DNA of 64,000 nt from Ulva prolifera. Its lineage: Eukaryota; Chlorophyta; Ulvophyceae; Ulvales; Ulvaceae. Every line of letters starts with the position of its first letter. Positions within the stretch are counted from its first letter, which is position 1. The notes beneath the pieces were generated by a model. The model worked only from the letters and a program-made list of their open reading frames with translations, made no database searches and was not told the origin of the DNA. Both the position numbers and the translations under genes were made by a program. The DNA lies in the NCBI GenBank assembly GCA_023078555.1, contig CM041204.1, positions 468,923 to 532,922 on the forward strand, given 5' to 3'. Of this stretch, positions 35,362-46,448 are shown piece by piece.

Positions 35362-38300
35362 ATGCTGGATGACATCGACGCGATACGATTGGTACAACAC
35401 GCCCGACTGCTTACATCCCCGAGTTGGTTAGACAGGATGATTTCAGACGGGGACCTGAGGACCTTGATTGCGACATTAGAAAGTAGAAATTCATACGAGT
35501 CGTCGTTCTATAGATTCGTGAAAACGGCCCTCAAGGGGAAATGGACGCCAGGTCAACCGATCCCGGTTCTCACTATCTGTAGCAGGGATCCGGGGTTCCC
35601 ACTAGATCTAATGGGAAACTCGTATATCCTGACCACGGTTGACATCACCATGGTGGGGTTTATTCTCGATGCCGGGGGAGATGGTCTGGATGATTATCTG
35701 GACTCGATTCGGGCGATGAAGGAAGGCGTCCAGGTAGCCCACGCCGCAAACCACGCAGCGGTCGTCGAGAAGAAGATGCATTCTCTATGGCACGACATCC
35801 GGCTCGTCGCGGTCGAGCGCGCGGTCCGTACGGTGTATCCCGGCGGGCCCGAGGAGATCGTACTGTACAGAGCTTGTCAATCCGGAGCGGGGGTGGCGGA
35901 GGATGTTGGCGGCCTGCTCCAGCGTGTGCTGGGCACGAGCGGGACCGAGGCGATTAGCCAGTGGCTAGATCGGGAGAGGGAGGCGCCGCGACAGCCCAAT
36001 CCCATTTGGCCACTGTCAGAGGTGCCTGTGGCCCCTCTGCAGGCGCCATTGTTGGCCTTACAGCTCGATGTGGGGGGGGCTGATGATGACACCCCTCCGG
36101 ATGGGGACATCAACCCCGCCACCTCGTCGGGAGTGGGGTCGGTCGCTCCCTTACAGCCCGACGGCGTTCGGGCTGCGGATGACCCCGCTCCGGAGGGGGG
36201 CATCGACGCCGCCACATCCCCGGGCGTGGGGGGGGTCGATCCTTTACCCTGGGCGGAGTCCAGCGGTGACAGCGCTTTCAGGGGTGGTGGAAAGCTGGGA
36301 CGTGGCAGACATGCCCCGAAGCGGCTTAGGGGGGTGGGGGCACGAGGGGCAGTGGCACCGGTTGCAGGGCGTGGGTCGCGCAGTAACACCCATCAACAGC
36401 CTGCGCAAGTACGTTTCAGTGCACGGGGTGGCTCCCGGCGGGGTGCTGCGGCTGTGGCGGAGATCCTCAGCCGTGAGCCTCCGGCAGCATTAGTGCCAGC
36501 AGCAGTCGGGGCTCGCCCTCCGGCGGTGCGGCCAGTGCCCGATCAGCCAGAAGGGCCTGCAAGGGCCGCATCTCCTCCGTCCCGGACCACCGGCTGTCTG
36601 CCACCCCCGCTTCCGGGGGTGGCTGCTACAGCTGCGGCCCCCCCCCGGCCACTGGCACAGGCGGAGGAGGGTCACAACGCTCGGGAGGGGGGCATTGCAG
36701 ACCCCCCCGCAGGAGGTGACCTCGAGCCAACTCCTGAATCTCAGGACGTACCGGTCACCACTGCGGCCGCCGGGGAGGGCCCCGGCGCAAGCCCCAGGCC
36801 TCTAGGGGGGGCCACCGCACACACAGGCATGTCGCCCGGGGCAGACGAGGTCGCCCCGCTTCCGCCGGGGGCCAGTCAGGGCGTTAGGCTCCTCTCGGCC
36901 TCACTATTGGCTCACCCTCCGGTAACCCCCCCGGCATGGGTGACGGACATACCTGCAAAGCCGCCGGGGAAACTGAAGCAGCAGTGGTCGCCGACCCGCC
37001 CGGGGGCGAGTAACCCAGCCCCTGCTCAGTCCAGTGACGCGGGCGGCCCAACGCATGTGGGCTCCTCCGATGACGACGAGCCAGGGCCGTCATCAGTGCC
37101 GGGGGGCGTGACGGTGGAGCTGGGGCATTTTGGGGAAGCACGGGTTTCTGTTGTTTTGGGGCTGCCAAGCCTCGCAAGAGGCTGGCCCACGTCCTGGCTA
37201 GATTCGACGCACGTAGACTACGCCTGTAGCAGATGTGTGACGCTGGCAGGCCAGGGCGTCATCTCACTGCCTAGCATGAGCCTGGCCGGGGTATGTACTG
37301 GGGATGCGGGTGCAGCCTGGTCTGACAGTCGCAGTAGGTGGTTGGGGCGGTGGATGGCCCGAGCTCACATATTCGAGCAGATATGCGTCCTTGTCCCAGT
37401 CCCCCGGAACGGTCACTGGGCACTGGCCGTCATCTGGCAGCCAAGTGCGCCCCCTCGACTCATCTGACTTTGCAACGGGAATCATATTCTAGGTTCGTCG
37501 ATCACATGTGGGGAGTACGCTGCAAGGGCCCACAGAGGGTGTCGGCGTGTTGCAGGGCTCTTGAAGCAGGACGAGGCCCCTAGCATGTCGTTCTTTGACA
37601 GCTTGATGGACGCCGGCGCCGGCAATGCCGAGCGGATCCAGGCAGTGCTGAGTGCGGCGCTGTGCATGGCGCTTGACAACCCGGAGGGCAAGGCACCCGC
37701 CACCTCCTTGCCAGCGGATCCCCCAACTAAGTCGGGGACTAGGGGGGCAGTAACGGGACGGCGTCAAAACATGCGTTTGGGCACCAGGCCACCCGCTTCC
37801 ACAGCGAGGATCACTCTGAAGTTGACTAAGGTGCGATTCTCACCGGGCACTGGTATCTTGAACTTGCGGTTACCCCATTGCTGTCACCCGCTGACGGGTG
37901 CCATGCGATCCACCGCATGGCGCCGGCCAGCTTCCCTTGTTCCACCCGTCCCGCCCTCCAGCCTTCATCCCCTCGGGCCCTGTCATAACCACACCCTGTC
38001 ATAGCATTGACTTGAGTTTTCGCCGTTGACACGACCCTGCGTGCCACCTACATCAGTGCTCGGTGGAGTACAGGTCGGTGGAGCCCCCCAGCAAGCAAAC
38101 GGCCATGATTGCGGGGTGTATACTGCAATGTTCGCCGATGCCGTCTGCCAGGTCGTCCGTGAAATGCGACAAGAGGAGGGGGACCTATTTTCCAGTGACC
38201 TCCACGGGGTGGAGGCTACTCGTAGGGTACTGCGGCGCATCTCCCGCCTCAGAGTGCAGCATGCGGTGCTGTACCGCATCCTGCTTACACGGGCCCTCTT

Positions 38301-38731
38301 GCAAGAATGGCACCATGGCGGGAGGGCGGGGGACCAGCTAGTGGGTATATCCGCCGAAGACGGCACCAACATCCTAGCTGATGCACGATGGGACCGCCAC
38401 CTGCGGACCCCGCCGTTTGCAGACATGTCTGCAGATGAGTTGAGGTATGCGCTACACAATCTCCTTGTTATCACCACCGTTGCCCCTCCACTCCTGTGGC
38501 GAGTTGGTCATTCGCCCGCCCCTGCAGGCTATGTCTAGTCATCGCATAGGCGCTGGTCTCGCCCCCACCCCACCGTAGACGGCACAACTCCTACATGATT
38601 CCGGTACTATGCAGGGAATGGTACCTTCAGGCGGGGTACGACGCCTTCATGAATAAGGTGCAGCCACTGGTGGCAACCCTGAGTCAACAGTACAACAAGC
38701 TGATGGCCGTTCCGCTGAAAACGCGGATCTG
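35362..38731 (+). CDS. Ulp1/SENP-type cysteine protease (C48) of the CACTA element
   Basis: Starts at ATG 35362, 17 bp after the previous frame ends. Residues ~1-235 look globular (MLDDIDAIRLVQHARLL...). Residues ~235-590 are Pro/Gly/Ala-rich and probably disordered, with two ~32-residue repeats (ADD.APEGGI.AATSPGVGGV). The peptidase begins around residue 615 (WPTSWLDSTHVDYAC). Catalytic His is in NGHWALAVIWQ (codon 37414-37416). A GTGCG donor at 37445 joins an exon starting 37556 with SMSFFDSLMD, whose Asp (37597-37599) fits the triad. A third exon from 38074 holds APQQANGHDCGVY, with the oxyanion Gln and nucleophile Cys (38110-38112). A last short exon may end at 38731 (LMAVPLKTRI-stop). 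Ulp1 proteases process SUMO-like proteins. In transposons they may remove SUMO or process the transposase; the substrate here is unknown. Confidence 0.75.
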
Positions 38732-39204
38732 AGTATCCCCGCATGGCGTGCGGGGGCGGTAGCCGTGCGGTTCTAATGCACCGCCCGCTGTGCGCCTGGT
38801 CGGCGGGTATTCGCATCAGGGTTTCCCATTGTACTAGCTGGCAGGTGGGGCGAAAACTTGCTAGGGGGGGGGACTGGCGCAGGAGGCTCCCAGGGGGCGG
38901 CTACCAGGTGGCGGGACACCACGGCACGCCATAGCAGTCATGCGATAGTGTCACTGTGGCCACAGGCGTCCCTCGGCGTTGATGTTGTAGTGCAGTGTTG
39001 GGTAGCTGTATACTATCAGTGTGTCTGCTGCGACGAAAGGCCACAGCCACCTGTGTTAAGAAAGTGCACTGAGGCGTGACAACCTTCCGTCTGTTTACAT
39101 GTACACGTGGAATGGCACATGAGATGCTGATGTTGCTCGTTGTTGTACGTGCTACTCATTAATCGTTCGCATTACTAAGTTTCAGAGTCAACATTCTACG
39201 GAAA

Positions 39205-39236
<32 letters not shown>

Positions 39237-39356
39237 CTCCAACCCCACCCTAATCCGCACTCCAGCACTCCTCATAGCAGCCCCCCTTCGTGGTCCGGCT
39301 TCACTCGGCAACGTTGCGTCCCTGCACGGTGAGCAGCTGCGAATAATGAAATGGGA
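38732..39356. other. Intergenic sequence between convergent CACTA genes, with a poly-C run
   Basis: A run of 29 C lies at 39206-39234, followed by C-rich sequence. No frame is supported. The plus-strand protease gene and the minus-strand gene C converge here, so both 3' ends should lie in this stretch. Confidence 0.6.
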
Positions 39357-42300
39357 TTAGGGGGCAGGACGCAAGAGTGGCCACAAGGGGACAGGGAGGG
39401 CCTGTGCAACAGCCAAGCTCGGGACGAGAGGCAACCTCAATACGGAGCATACCTGCCGGATCAGTGCCACAATCTCTGCTACAGTGGCATTGTCAGGCTC
39501 CAGCCCGTACGCCGAAATGAGGGCCATGACGCGTTGCAGGCGGTCGTCATCATCCTCACGCAGACGAGGGTTGCTCAGCATCATTAAGTCGCATGCCACG
39601 ACAATGAGCCGCAACTGAGCAGCTCGCCCGAAACCAGGTCCCGCGGGCGTGGCGAAGGTGGCGGACAGTTGAACTGTGGTCTGCTGTGCAGCTGGAGACT
39701 CTGCCACGGTGAGCTGCACCGAGCCAGCAGTGTCCTGCAGGTAGTACAGCTGGGATGGCCTAACCTCTGGATCAGATGTTGGCAGGTCGTCCTCATCTAC
39801 CGAGATGTCCGCCGAATCCGCAGGCTCCGAATCGTCATCAGAAGCATGATGACCGAACATCTCTTCGTAGTCGAGGAACAAGGCGTCAGCAAGGGGTTCG
39901 GCGAATCCGGCGATGTCCTCGGCACCGCCCAGACCGAACCCTGATCCATCTCCGGCACCCGCAGGCGGCTGCGCGGTGGGGAGGGGTTCCTGTGCCTTTG
40001 CATGCGTGGCCGCAGAGGTGCCACGTGGGCCCACGGTGACTGCCTCGGGGGGGGGCCAGCCCCCCCAACGCAGGCCCACCCCCCGCAGGCGCTGACGAGT
40101 CCCCCGGGTTCAGGCCCCCCGACACAGGCCCACCCCCCACAGGCGCTGCTGATGCCCCCAGGTTCAGCCTTCCCGACGCAGGCGCACCCCCCACAGGCGC
40201 TGACGAGTCCCCCGGGTTCAGGCCCCCCGACGCAGGTGCACCCCCCACAGGCGCTGCTGATGCCCCCAGGTTCAGCCCCCCCGACGCAGGCGCACCCCCC
40301 ACAGGCGCTGACGAGTCCCCCGGGTTCAGGCCCCCCGACGCAGGCGCACCCCCCACATGCGCCGCTGATGCCCCCAGGTTCAGCCCCCCCGACGCAGGCG
40401 CACCCCCCACAGGCGCTGATGAGTCCCCCGGGTTCAGGCCCCCCGACGCAGGCGCACCCCCCACAGGCGCTGCTAATTCACCCAGCCTGCTGGGTGGAGC
40501 TGGGCGGGCGGGGCTTGCCGCGTCACCGGAACCCTGTGTGGCGCTGTCGCCGGTGTTGGTGCCCGCGGCGGCAGTGCCCGTGTTCAGGGGTGCTGGAATG
40601 ACGCACTTTCGCAGCAGCAGCGCCTTATCGCGTGATTTTGCCGCCGAGCTCTTCCCACTTGCCCGACGCTGGTGGTGGCCGCGGGCACGGGCTGCATTGG
40701 CACCCCCTGTCCCAGGGGGCGCCTGGGCCGCAGCCACAGGGGGCTGCCGGCAACCCACGGGGAGGGTGGCGAGGATGCCGTCGGGGATGTTGAGGTTCTC
40801 CTCCCTGCGAACCATAGCCGGTAAGGCCGCGCACCACGCAGCGCACGGCGCGAGTCACAGGGCACATGCATGCTCTGTTGCACTAGTCACACTTGCAGCA
40901 GGTAAGATGGAGCAATTGATACAAGAATATGAGGAGGCCACAGCAGTGTTCGCCTATGACATTACGTCCGTGTAGCAGGTTCTGATGCAGATGACAACCA
41001 GCCGTAGGGCCAGACATCGCTGGGGTATGCACCTGTAGCAGGCTGGACTCTGCATCCCTTTGGCGATGGACTGCTTGGCGAGTTCTTCAGCGCCGGCGTA
41101 ATCCCAGTCCTTGATATCCGGGAACGTCACTGGCCTCAGGCGAACCGCGGGCGTGGAGACGGGATTGCCTGAACTGCTCGCAGCGGGGACTGTTTGCGCC
41201 ACGGCCAGGTGCCGCCAGCTCCTGAGCGCCCAGTGCCAGATCGTGTGGGGCGGGCACAATGGAATCAGCGCATCAGCCAACCTCTTGACAGGCAGACCGT
41301 ACCCCGATTTCACCAAGCCTGCATGCACCGCGGGGTTCAGGCGTTCACACTGACTGCAAAGCGTAGTGTTGACCCACCCGGGGGGATACAACAGGACACT
41401 ATAGCTCCATATACAGGTGTACATGACAGGCTGGCGACGCACAGCTGTGATTGACCGTGCACACCAAGATGGCGGCAAAGGCGGGATCAAGGAGACTGGG
41501 CTCCAGCGCCGGGATGTCCTCTCCACCCCGCCTTTCTAGGTCAGGCGCCCCAGGGTTGCCTGTCATTGCTGTAGCAACGAGGCGCACATACGCATGCATA
41601 AAGAGGTGGACCCCGCTACTGGCGAAAGCCGCCAGGTCCTCTGTAGACGACCGCAGCCCTGAGCATGCTCCCATGATGTGGGAGTAGAATGACTTGACAG
41701 AAAGCCACGCCGGACGGAGGGCTCGGGCTACCCTGTCTCCCTGCACGGCCGGACCCAGGAGTGAACGACATGGGGGGTTAGGCCAAGTAGCACCACAGTG
41801 TCACGCCGCCCAAGGGATGTTCAGAACATGTTCTGTACAGTGGCGACTCGCACCTCTGACCAATCCATCAACGGATGCTCCGCCGCATACGCCAACACCC
41901 AGGGGGCTAGATTGTATAGGGTGGTGACGAATTCGCCGAGGAACTTCATATCCTGCACGATCTGAGGCATGTTACACTCATCGTTCACAGGCCTGTGACT
42001 GGGCAGGCTTGAGGTGTAGGAGGAATCAGAGGCCGCCTAGCCACACTCATGCATGCGTGGTGGAAAGAATGCACTGCCGAGCCAGACAACGCACAAGCAT
42101 ACAGGCAGCCATGCCTGACCACACCGGAATCATAGAAAACATCAGGAACGCACGAACGCCTCGATGAGGTCCGAGTGCCAGACGTGCATGTCCGCTAGTA
42201 CCGACGCGCCCGACGTCAGTTGGTACACCACCTGGGAGGGGACCCCATTTGTGTTGGCCAGTAGCGCGTGACACCGGTCCCCAATGTGCCGCGCTATTGC

Positions 42301-43508
42301 CTGAGAAGGTTCGAGCTTCTTTTCAATGAAGCCCTCCAGACTTTCGTAGTGGGCGTTTTCATACAACACCCACGCCACCAGAGGGTTGAGGCCGTCAGGG
42401 AGGTTGGAGGTTGGTCTCTCCTTGCTCCTAGCGGACCCGGCCCCCCCCGCCGCGGGTGTCCGCTTTCCGGCAGTCCACAGTTTGACACGATGCGGGGAGA
42501 GGCCAGACATGAAAGAAGCCCATGCCCACACGACGTGCCGGGGGGTGGGGCAATAGAAAACTGCACCGACACATCTTGTAGCGGGCCCCTTCCATCACCT
42601 CTGGGACACGCCCAAGATCACAGGTGGACCTTATACATGGACGCGGTGGCCTTGGGCACGCCCGCGGTGGACACGGACTGCATGACTCCCAAAAAAAGGG
42701 CAGCAGACGTGGAGTGAGCACACCGTCAGGAGGCGGGGGGTCAGCGGCTTTGCGCTTCTCCCCAACCTTCGCATGTGGGATATCGAACCGCTCGGCGAGC
42801 TCCGGATCTCGCTCCTCCGTGACTGTAGTCTTGGGGAATCCTGACTCAGAGACGTGGCCCGTGACCTTATGCTGCATAGCTGGATGCACTGACTACTGAA
42901 CCCACTCCATAGTCAGGCTACGCCCCTCCGCAGTAAACAGGCAGTTGCAGTAGAGCGTGGTCAGCAGTTCTACCACCAGCCCACCAGGAGGCACACACCT
43001 CCTTCGTTCCCAGCAGAGGCCTCCACCGCAGGGGTTCCGTGCACCCAGCAGGGGTCATCCCTTTGCCCTCCCACGAGGACACGAACATGTCCTGCTCGTG
43101 GAGCCAGCCGGAGAGCACGAGAAGGGTAGTAGTGGCCACTCCCTTGGCCGTTTCCAGCTCACTCCCCCGGCTTACCACCACGTTGTCTCGCAGGACCTCC
43201 CCAAGGCCCCACCACACAGCCACCCCAGGCCCGCATGCTGGACCGCTATTGGTGCCGACGCGGGCTCGGTCAGTGAAACGCCCGTCTCTAGAAATCAAAC
43301 TACCCACTACTGGGATTCGGTTAGTGCGCATGCGACCGACAAGCAAGTCTCCGCTGAGCGCAGAAGTCAGCCCATGCTGGGTACTTGGCAGTCCTGCGAC
43401 CAGTGCTGCAACGCGTGGATCCATCGCTAATACGTATGTCAATATACTACTAGCGAAAGCGGTCACTGGTGACGAGATGCGCAGATCTGCAACGGAGTTC
43501 CAAGTCAC
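39357..43508 (-). CDS. CACTA accessory gene C, unknown function, with an 18-residue repeat tract
   Basis: Minus-strand exons: 43508-42918 (MTWNSVADLRISS...DPRVAALVAGLP...LLVLSGWLHEQDMFV), about 42880-42735 (TVTEERDPELAERFDIPHAKVGEKRKAAD), about 42531-42142 (NPLVAWVLYENAHYESLEGFIEKKLEPSQAIARHIG), about 41700-41450 (VKSFYSHIMGACSGLRSS...VHLFMHAYVRLVATAM), 41350-41040 (VHAGLVKSGYGLPVKRLADALIPL...RHLAVAQTV), then 40815 onward. That last part has ~7 copies of an 18-residue unit (GGLNPGDSSAPVGGAPAS alternating with NLGASAA). The C-terminus then runs in another frame: acidic FLDYEEMFGHHASDDDSEPADS, then helical LRLIVVACDLMMLSNPRLREDDDDRLQRVMALI. The frame change after the repeats (near a G/C run at about 40048-40066) is either an intron or a frameshift. 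No domain recognised. Confidence 0.5.
40080..40480. repeat. 54-bp tandem repeat encoding 18-residue Gly/Ala/Pro units
   Basis: About seven 54-bp units alternate between two variants, giving a 108-bp higher-order period. In the minus frame of gene C they encode GGAPASGGLN(P/L)G. The low-complexity coding sequence is likely length-variable. Confidence 0.85.
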
Positions 43509-43664
43509 TTCGACCGTATCGAATTGCGATGCCAGGTAAGCTACGACCGCCAGCGATTAACCGTATCAGACACACAATCCTCCATTCGTACATTTCATGC
43601 AGCACGACGCCCCGATTGCAACGGCACCTGCGCACTCCCGCGGAGCACGATGACAGCACCCCGT

Positions 43665-43890
43665 CAGAGTGGCCATTCGGCGAATGGCCACTCTGGACCA
43701 GCGCATGCATTCGCGTCTAGGAGGACGAGCGCACGCCTTACGATGACGTCACCCCGTCAGAGTGGCCATTCGGCGAATGGCCACTCTGGATCATCACATG
43801 CATTCGTGTCCAGGAGGGCGAGCGCACGCCTTACCTGGAGCATGATGACGTAACTCGGCCAGAGTGACCATTCGCCGAATGGCCACTCTG
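43665..43890. repeat. Three 31-bp palindromes near the right end of the CACTA element
   Basis: CAGAGTGGCCATTCG/GCGAATGGCCACTCTG palindromes at 43665-43695, 43758-43788 and 43860-43890, the third with small changes. The spacers share GCATGCATTCG and CGAGCGCACGCCTTAC. They lie between gene C and the right terminal repeat. The palindrome is the same as in the 22.2-kb array, but the spacer is different. Confidence 0.9.
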
Positions 43891-44433
43891 GACCACCGCA
43901 TGCATTCGCATCCAGGAACCTATGTGCACGCTTTTCCGGCCACCATTCACAGGGCGACGACCAACACTACATGGACTGCTGCCGAGCCTGAAATACGGAT
44001 CAACGCTATCTTGGGCGATGCAGAAAGTCACCGCTATTGTGAGCCTACCTCCAGCTTCATGCCGCTACGTCTCCTGCCCAAAGTCGATGTCAGTTGCCAT
44101 GAGTATGGGTCCACGTCTACCTGCACCGTGTCCAGTCCAGTCGTTTCCAGATACGCGTGTAGTAATCAAGTAACCAATAGTATCATTCGATCCACTGTTA
44201 GCGCGGGCTTGGCCCGAAGTGACCTCGTATCATGGCAGCCGGCGCAGACATGCGAAGGCCACTTGCAGCGGTAAGGTACGTCCACAGTCCGGCAGATTAT
44301 ACCTGGGTCGGCGGATGATTCGGTGCCAAAGTCCAAGGGCCATCCGACTGCTCGCATCCGATGACATCGGAGAGGTATCAGAGAGTAAACGGACTTTCGT
44401 AATCTGGCGGACGACACCCGGATCCGTTTCGGA

Positions 44434-44453
44434 GTGTCGCCATTCTCCTAGTG
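44434..44453 (-). repeat. Right terminal inverted repeat of the CACTA element
   Basis: Plus-strand GTGTCGCCATTCTCCTAGTG, followed by the ATG target copy at 44454-44456. One mismatch to the left end. Confidence 0.85.
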
Positions 44454-44456
44454 ATG

Positions 44457-44982
44457 CACATGTGGGACTGGTCTACCGGTGGTGACAGCGCTGCCACACC
44501 GAGTTTGGACTTTTCGCAGCACGCGTGTGCAGATTCCGGTGCACGTCAGCCATTCAAAGCCGCCAAGGTCAGTGACACAGGCAGAGTAAGCATGTTTACC
44601 CGTGTCTGTGATTCAAGTTGTGAAAACGCTAGTGGCCGAGGTTGGAGCGTCAATGGCCTAAGGCACCACAAGAGCACGAGCATCACACACAGACTGATTG
44701 TACTACACATGCCATATATACAAATTGTCTTGAAGCCAGCGCCGCCATACGACACAGATCACTTCCCGGGCCTAGACGCCGTTGTCTGCTCAGACCACGG
44801 GCATTCATTAGCACTCCACACGCCTGCACCCGGCCACGCGCTATCGCACCGCCTAGGCTGAGTTTCCAGGCTTGATCCGATTTGCCCAAGCAAGGGGCGC
44901 TGCAAATAAAATTGAGTGCAAGTAAGGTCAGTCAATCTCAATGGCCTCGCCGTCATTTTTTTAAAATATGTCGCCAGCGTGA
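44457..44982. other. No supported gene
   Basis: Right flank of the CACTA insertion. Only short unremarkable frames are present. Confidence 0.3.
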
Positions 44983-45966
44983 TCACAGCAGGCCAGAAGA
45001 GTTATGAACACACCCAACGTGTCCACAATGCGCTGCAGATTGGGGGCTGTGCTTGCGGCTCGTGACCTGCCACCGCTTCAGGCCCCCTCCGGCCACCACC
45101 CTTGCAACAGCACCTGCCCCGCCCTCACCCCTGAGTTGCAACCCATGTGCCGTGGCGGCGTTGACACTGCCTGCAGGCTGGAGGCTGGCCTGCTGTGCGA
45201 GAAAGTCCTGCGGCCGCAGCATGCATTCCATGCCCCGCATATGCCGCACGCTGGCCGCCGCAGCATGCATTCCATGCCCCGCAGCATGCCGCACGCTGGC
45301 CGCCGCAGCATGCATTCCATGCCCCGCAGCATGCCGCACGCTGGCCGCCGCGGCAGCGCGCGCCACCACATCAGCGGACGGCTGATTCAATTTCTAGCCG
45401 CCCCAGCAGCATGCGGCGCTTGCGCAACATGCGTTGTTCCCACGTGCGACGCGCGGCATGCATAGCATGCGCTGCCGAAGCAGCGTGCGGCGCGACGACC
45501 GCCACCGCAGCGTCCTCTGCTGCCCGTCTGCAGCCTGGTCGCACCTCGCCGCACTCTCCAGGCGGGCAAGCTGGTGCGCCTCCACCCACCTGGGACAAAT
45601 CAGCGCCGCCGCATGTGTACCCTGGCGTATCCAGCAGCGCCTCTAAATCGAGCTCGCTGACCGGCTCAGCAGCCACCCCAGAGCTCTGCAGACATCACGT
45701 CCCAGAGCCAGGGACGAGACCCCCGTCCGGAGGGCGCAGGCAGGCTGTGACGCTTAGAAGCTGAAAGGAGTACGCGGATGCTGACGCAGCGGCCCTTTAA
45801 TGAGCGAGGGTTCAGGGCGGAGGTTAGAACGCAGATCAGTTGTGCATGCACGGCGCGGGCTGTGTCGTGGGAGCCTGGGCCTTTTTTGCGCTGTAGCCCT
45901 CAGCTGAGACCATGCCGACGGGGGAGCCGAAGTCGGTCTGCACCGGAGTCGTATGATGCGCGGCAA
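44983..45966 (-). pseudogene. Unknown gene family F, copy 3, degenerate
   Basis: Minus strand at about 45,940-45,830 reads VQTDFGSPVGMVSAEGYSAKK, corresponding to VQVNFGFPLGLAAVMG...KKAWFAWRLP in copy 1. The frame then shifts, and GSHDTARAVHAQ...LTSALNPRSLK follows in another frame (matching HDAxRAVHEHM...LTSALNPRTLK). The tail near 45.05 kb has GGGLKRWQVTSRKHSP, matching GLKRRRVMSCEG of copy 2. The conserved N-terminal head is not found upstream. The middle is expanded by a 45-bp tandem repeat (45215-45348). Clearly a broken relative of F1 and F2. Confidence 0.65.
45215..45348. repeat. 45-bp tandem repeat, three copies
   Basis: CGCAGCATGCATTCC... starts at 45215, 45259 and 45304. It would encode a 15-residue unit (SVRHAAGHGMHAAAA) in the minus frame of F copy 3. 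Confidence 0.9.
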
Positions 45967-46448
45967 CAGGACATTGCAGCTAGCGCTTTGCAGTTGTCAG
46001 TGCAAGAAGCCAGGTGCTTGGGAGTGGGGCGCACTTTGCCCTCTGCAACTTTTAGCCTGGCATGGCGAAACCGTGCTATCTGCATGTTTTGTGAACTGTG
46101 GCGTTACCTACTGGGGTAGCAGCCGCATTCAGTGCCCACAATTGCGGTGACGCGCAGAGTGATGCAGATGCTCATCGCACTTGCTGCAGCGCACGCCGCA
46201 GCTGCATATGTCGATGCTGCATATTGGCATCGGGTGGCATGGGGCTCTGCAGAACAACACAGGAAATAGAGACATCGATCTGGGAGCTGCCGACTTCTGA
46301 GCCCCACTCGACGTGTACACTAGCGGGGATGCGCCGGTTTGGGCACAGGGTGACTCCCGGTTGCCAATTGATGGGGCAGTGGAGCCGTCAACATGATCTC
46401 AATTCGCCATCACACTGAACGCCAACTCTAGACCGGGCGAGTCACATA

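Larger units (their letters stand above)
20289..44453. mobile_element. CACTA-type (En/Spm, CMC) transposon, 24.2 kb, carrying a nested KDZ element
   Basis: Left end CACTAGAAGAATGGCGACAC (20289-20308). The right end, as reverse complement, is CACTAGGAGAATGGCGACAC (44434-44453), 19 of 20 matching. A 3-bp duplication ATG lies at 20286-20288 and 44454-44456. CACTA ends with 3-bp duplications define this superfamily. Inside are a TNP2/DUF4218-like transposase gene (+), a Ulp1-protease gene (+) directly after it, and two minus-strand multi-exon genes towards the two ends. Sequence just inside both ends is rich in short CGGAGA/GGCGGACG-type motifs, as in CACTA subterminal regions. Without the KDZ insertion the element would be about 14.4 kb. 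It is probably no longer autonomous, because one gene is split and has further lesions. Confidence 0.85.

Noticed and set aside
40002..40601. Plus-strand Pro-rich frame (PPTQAHPPQAL repeats)
   Set aside because: Shadow of the 54-bp repeat. The minus frame is continuous with the charged and acidic segments of gene C.
45215..45348. CRISPR-like regular repeats (also at 22.2 kb)
   Set aside because: The repeats are contiguous or have conserved spacers and lie in a eukaryotic context. No cas genes.
44983..45465. Plus-strand His/Met-rich frames at 45.0-45.5 kb
   Set aside because: They are opposite-strand readings of the 45-bp repeat in F copy 3.
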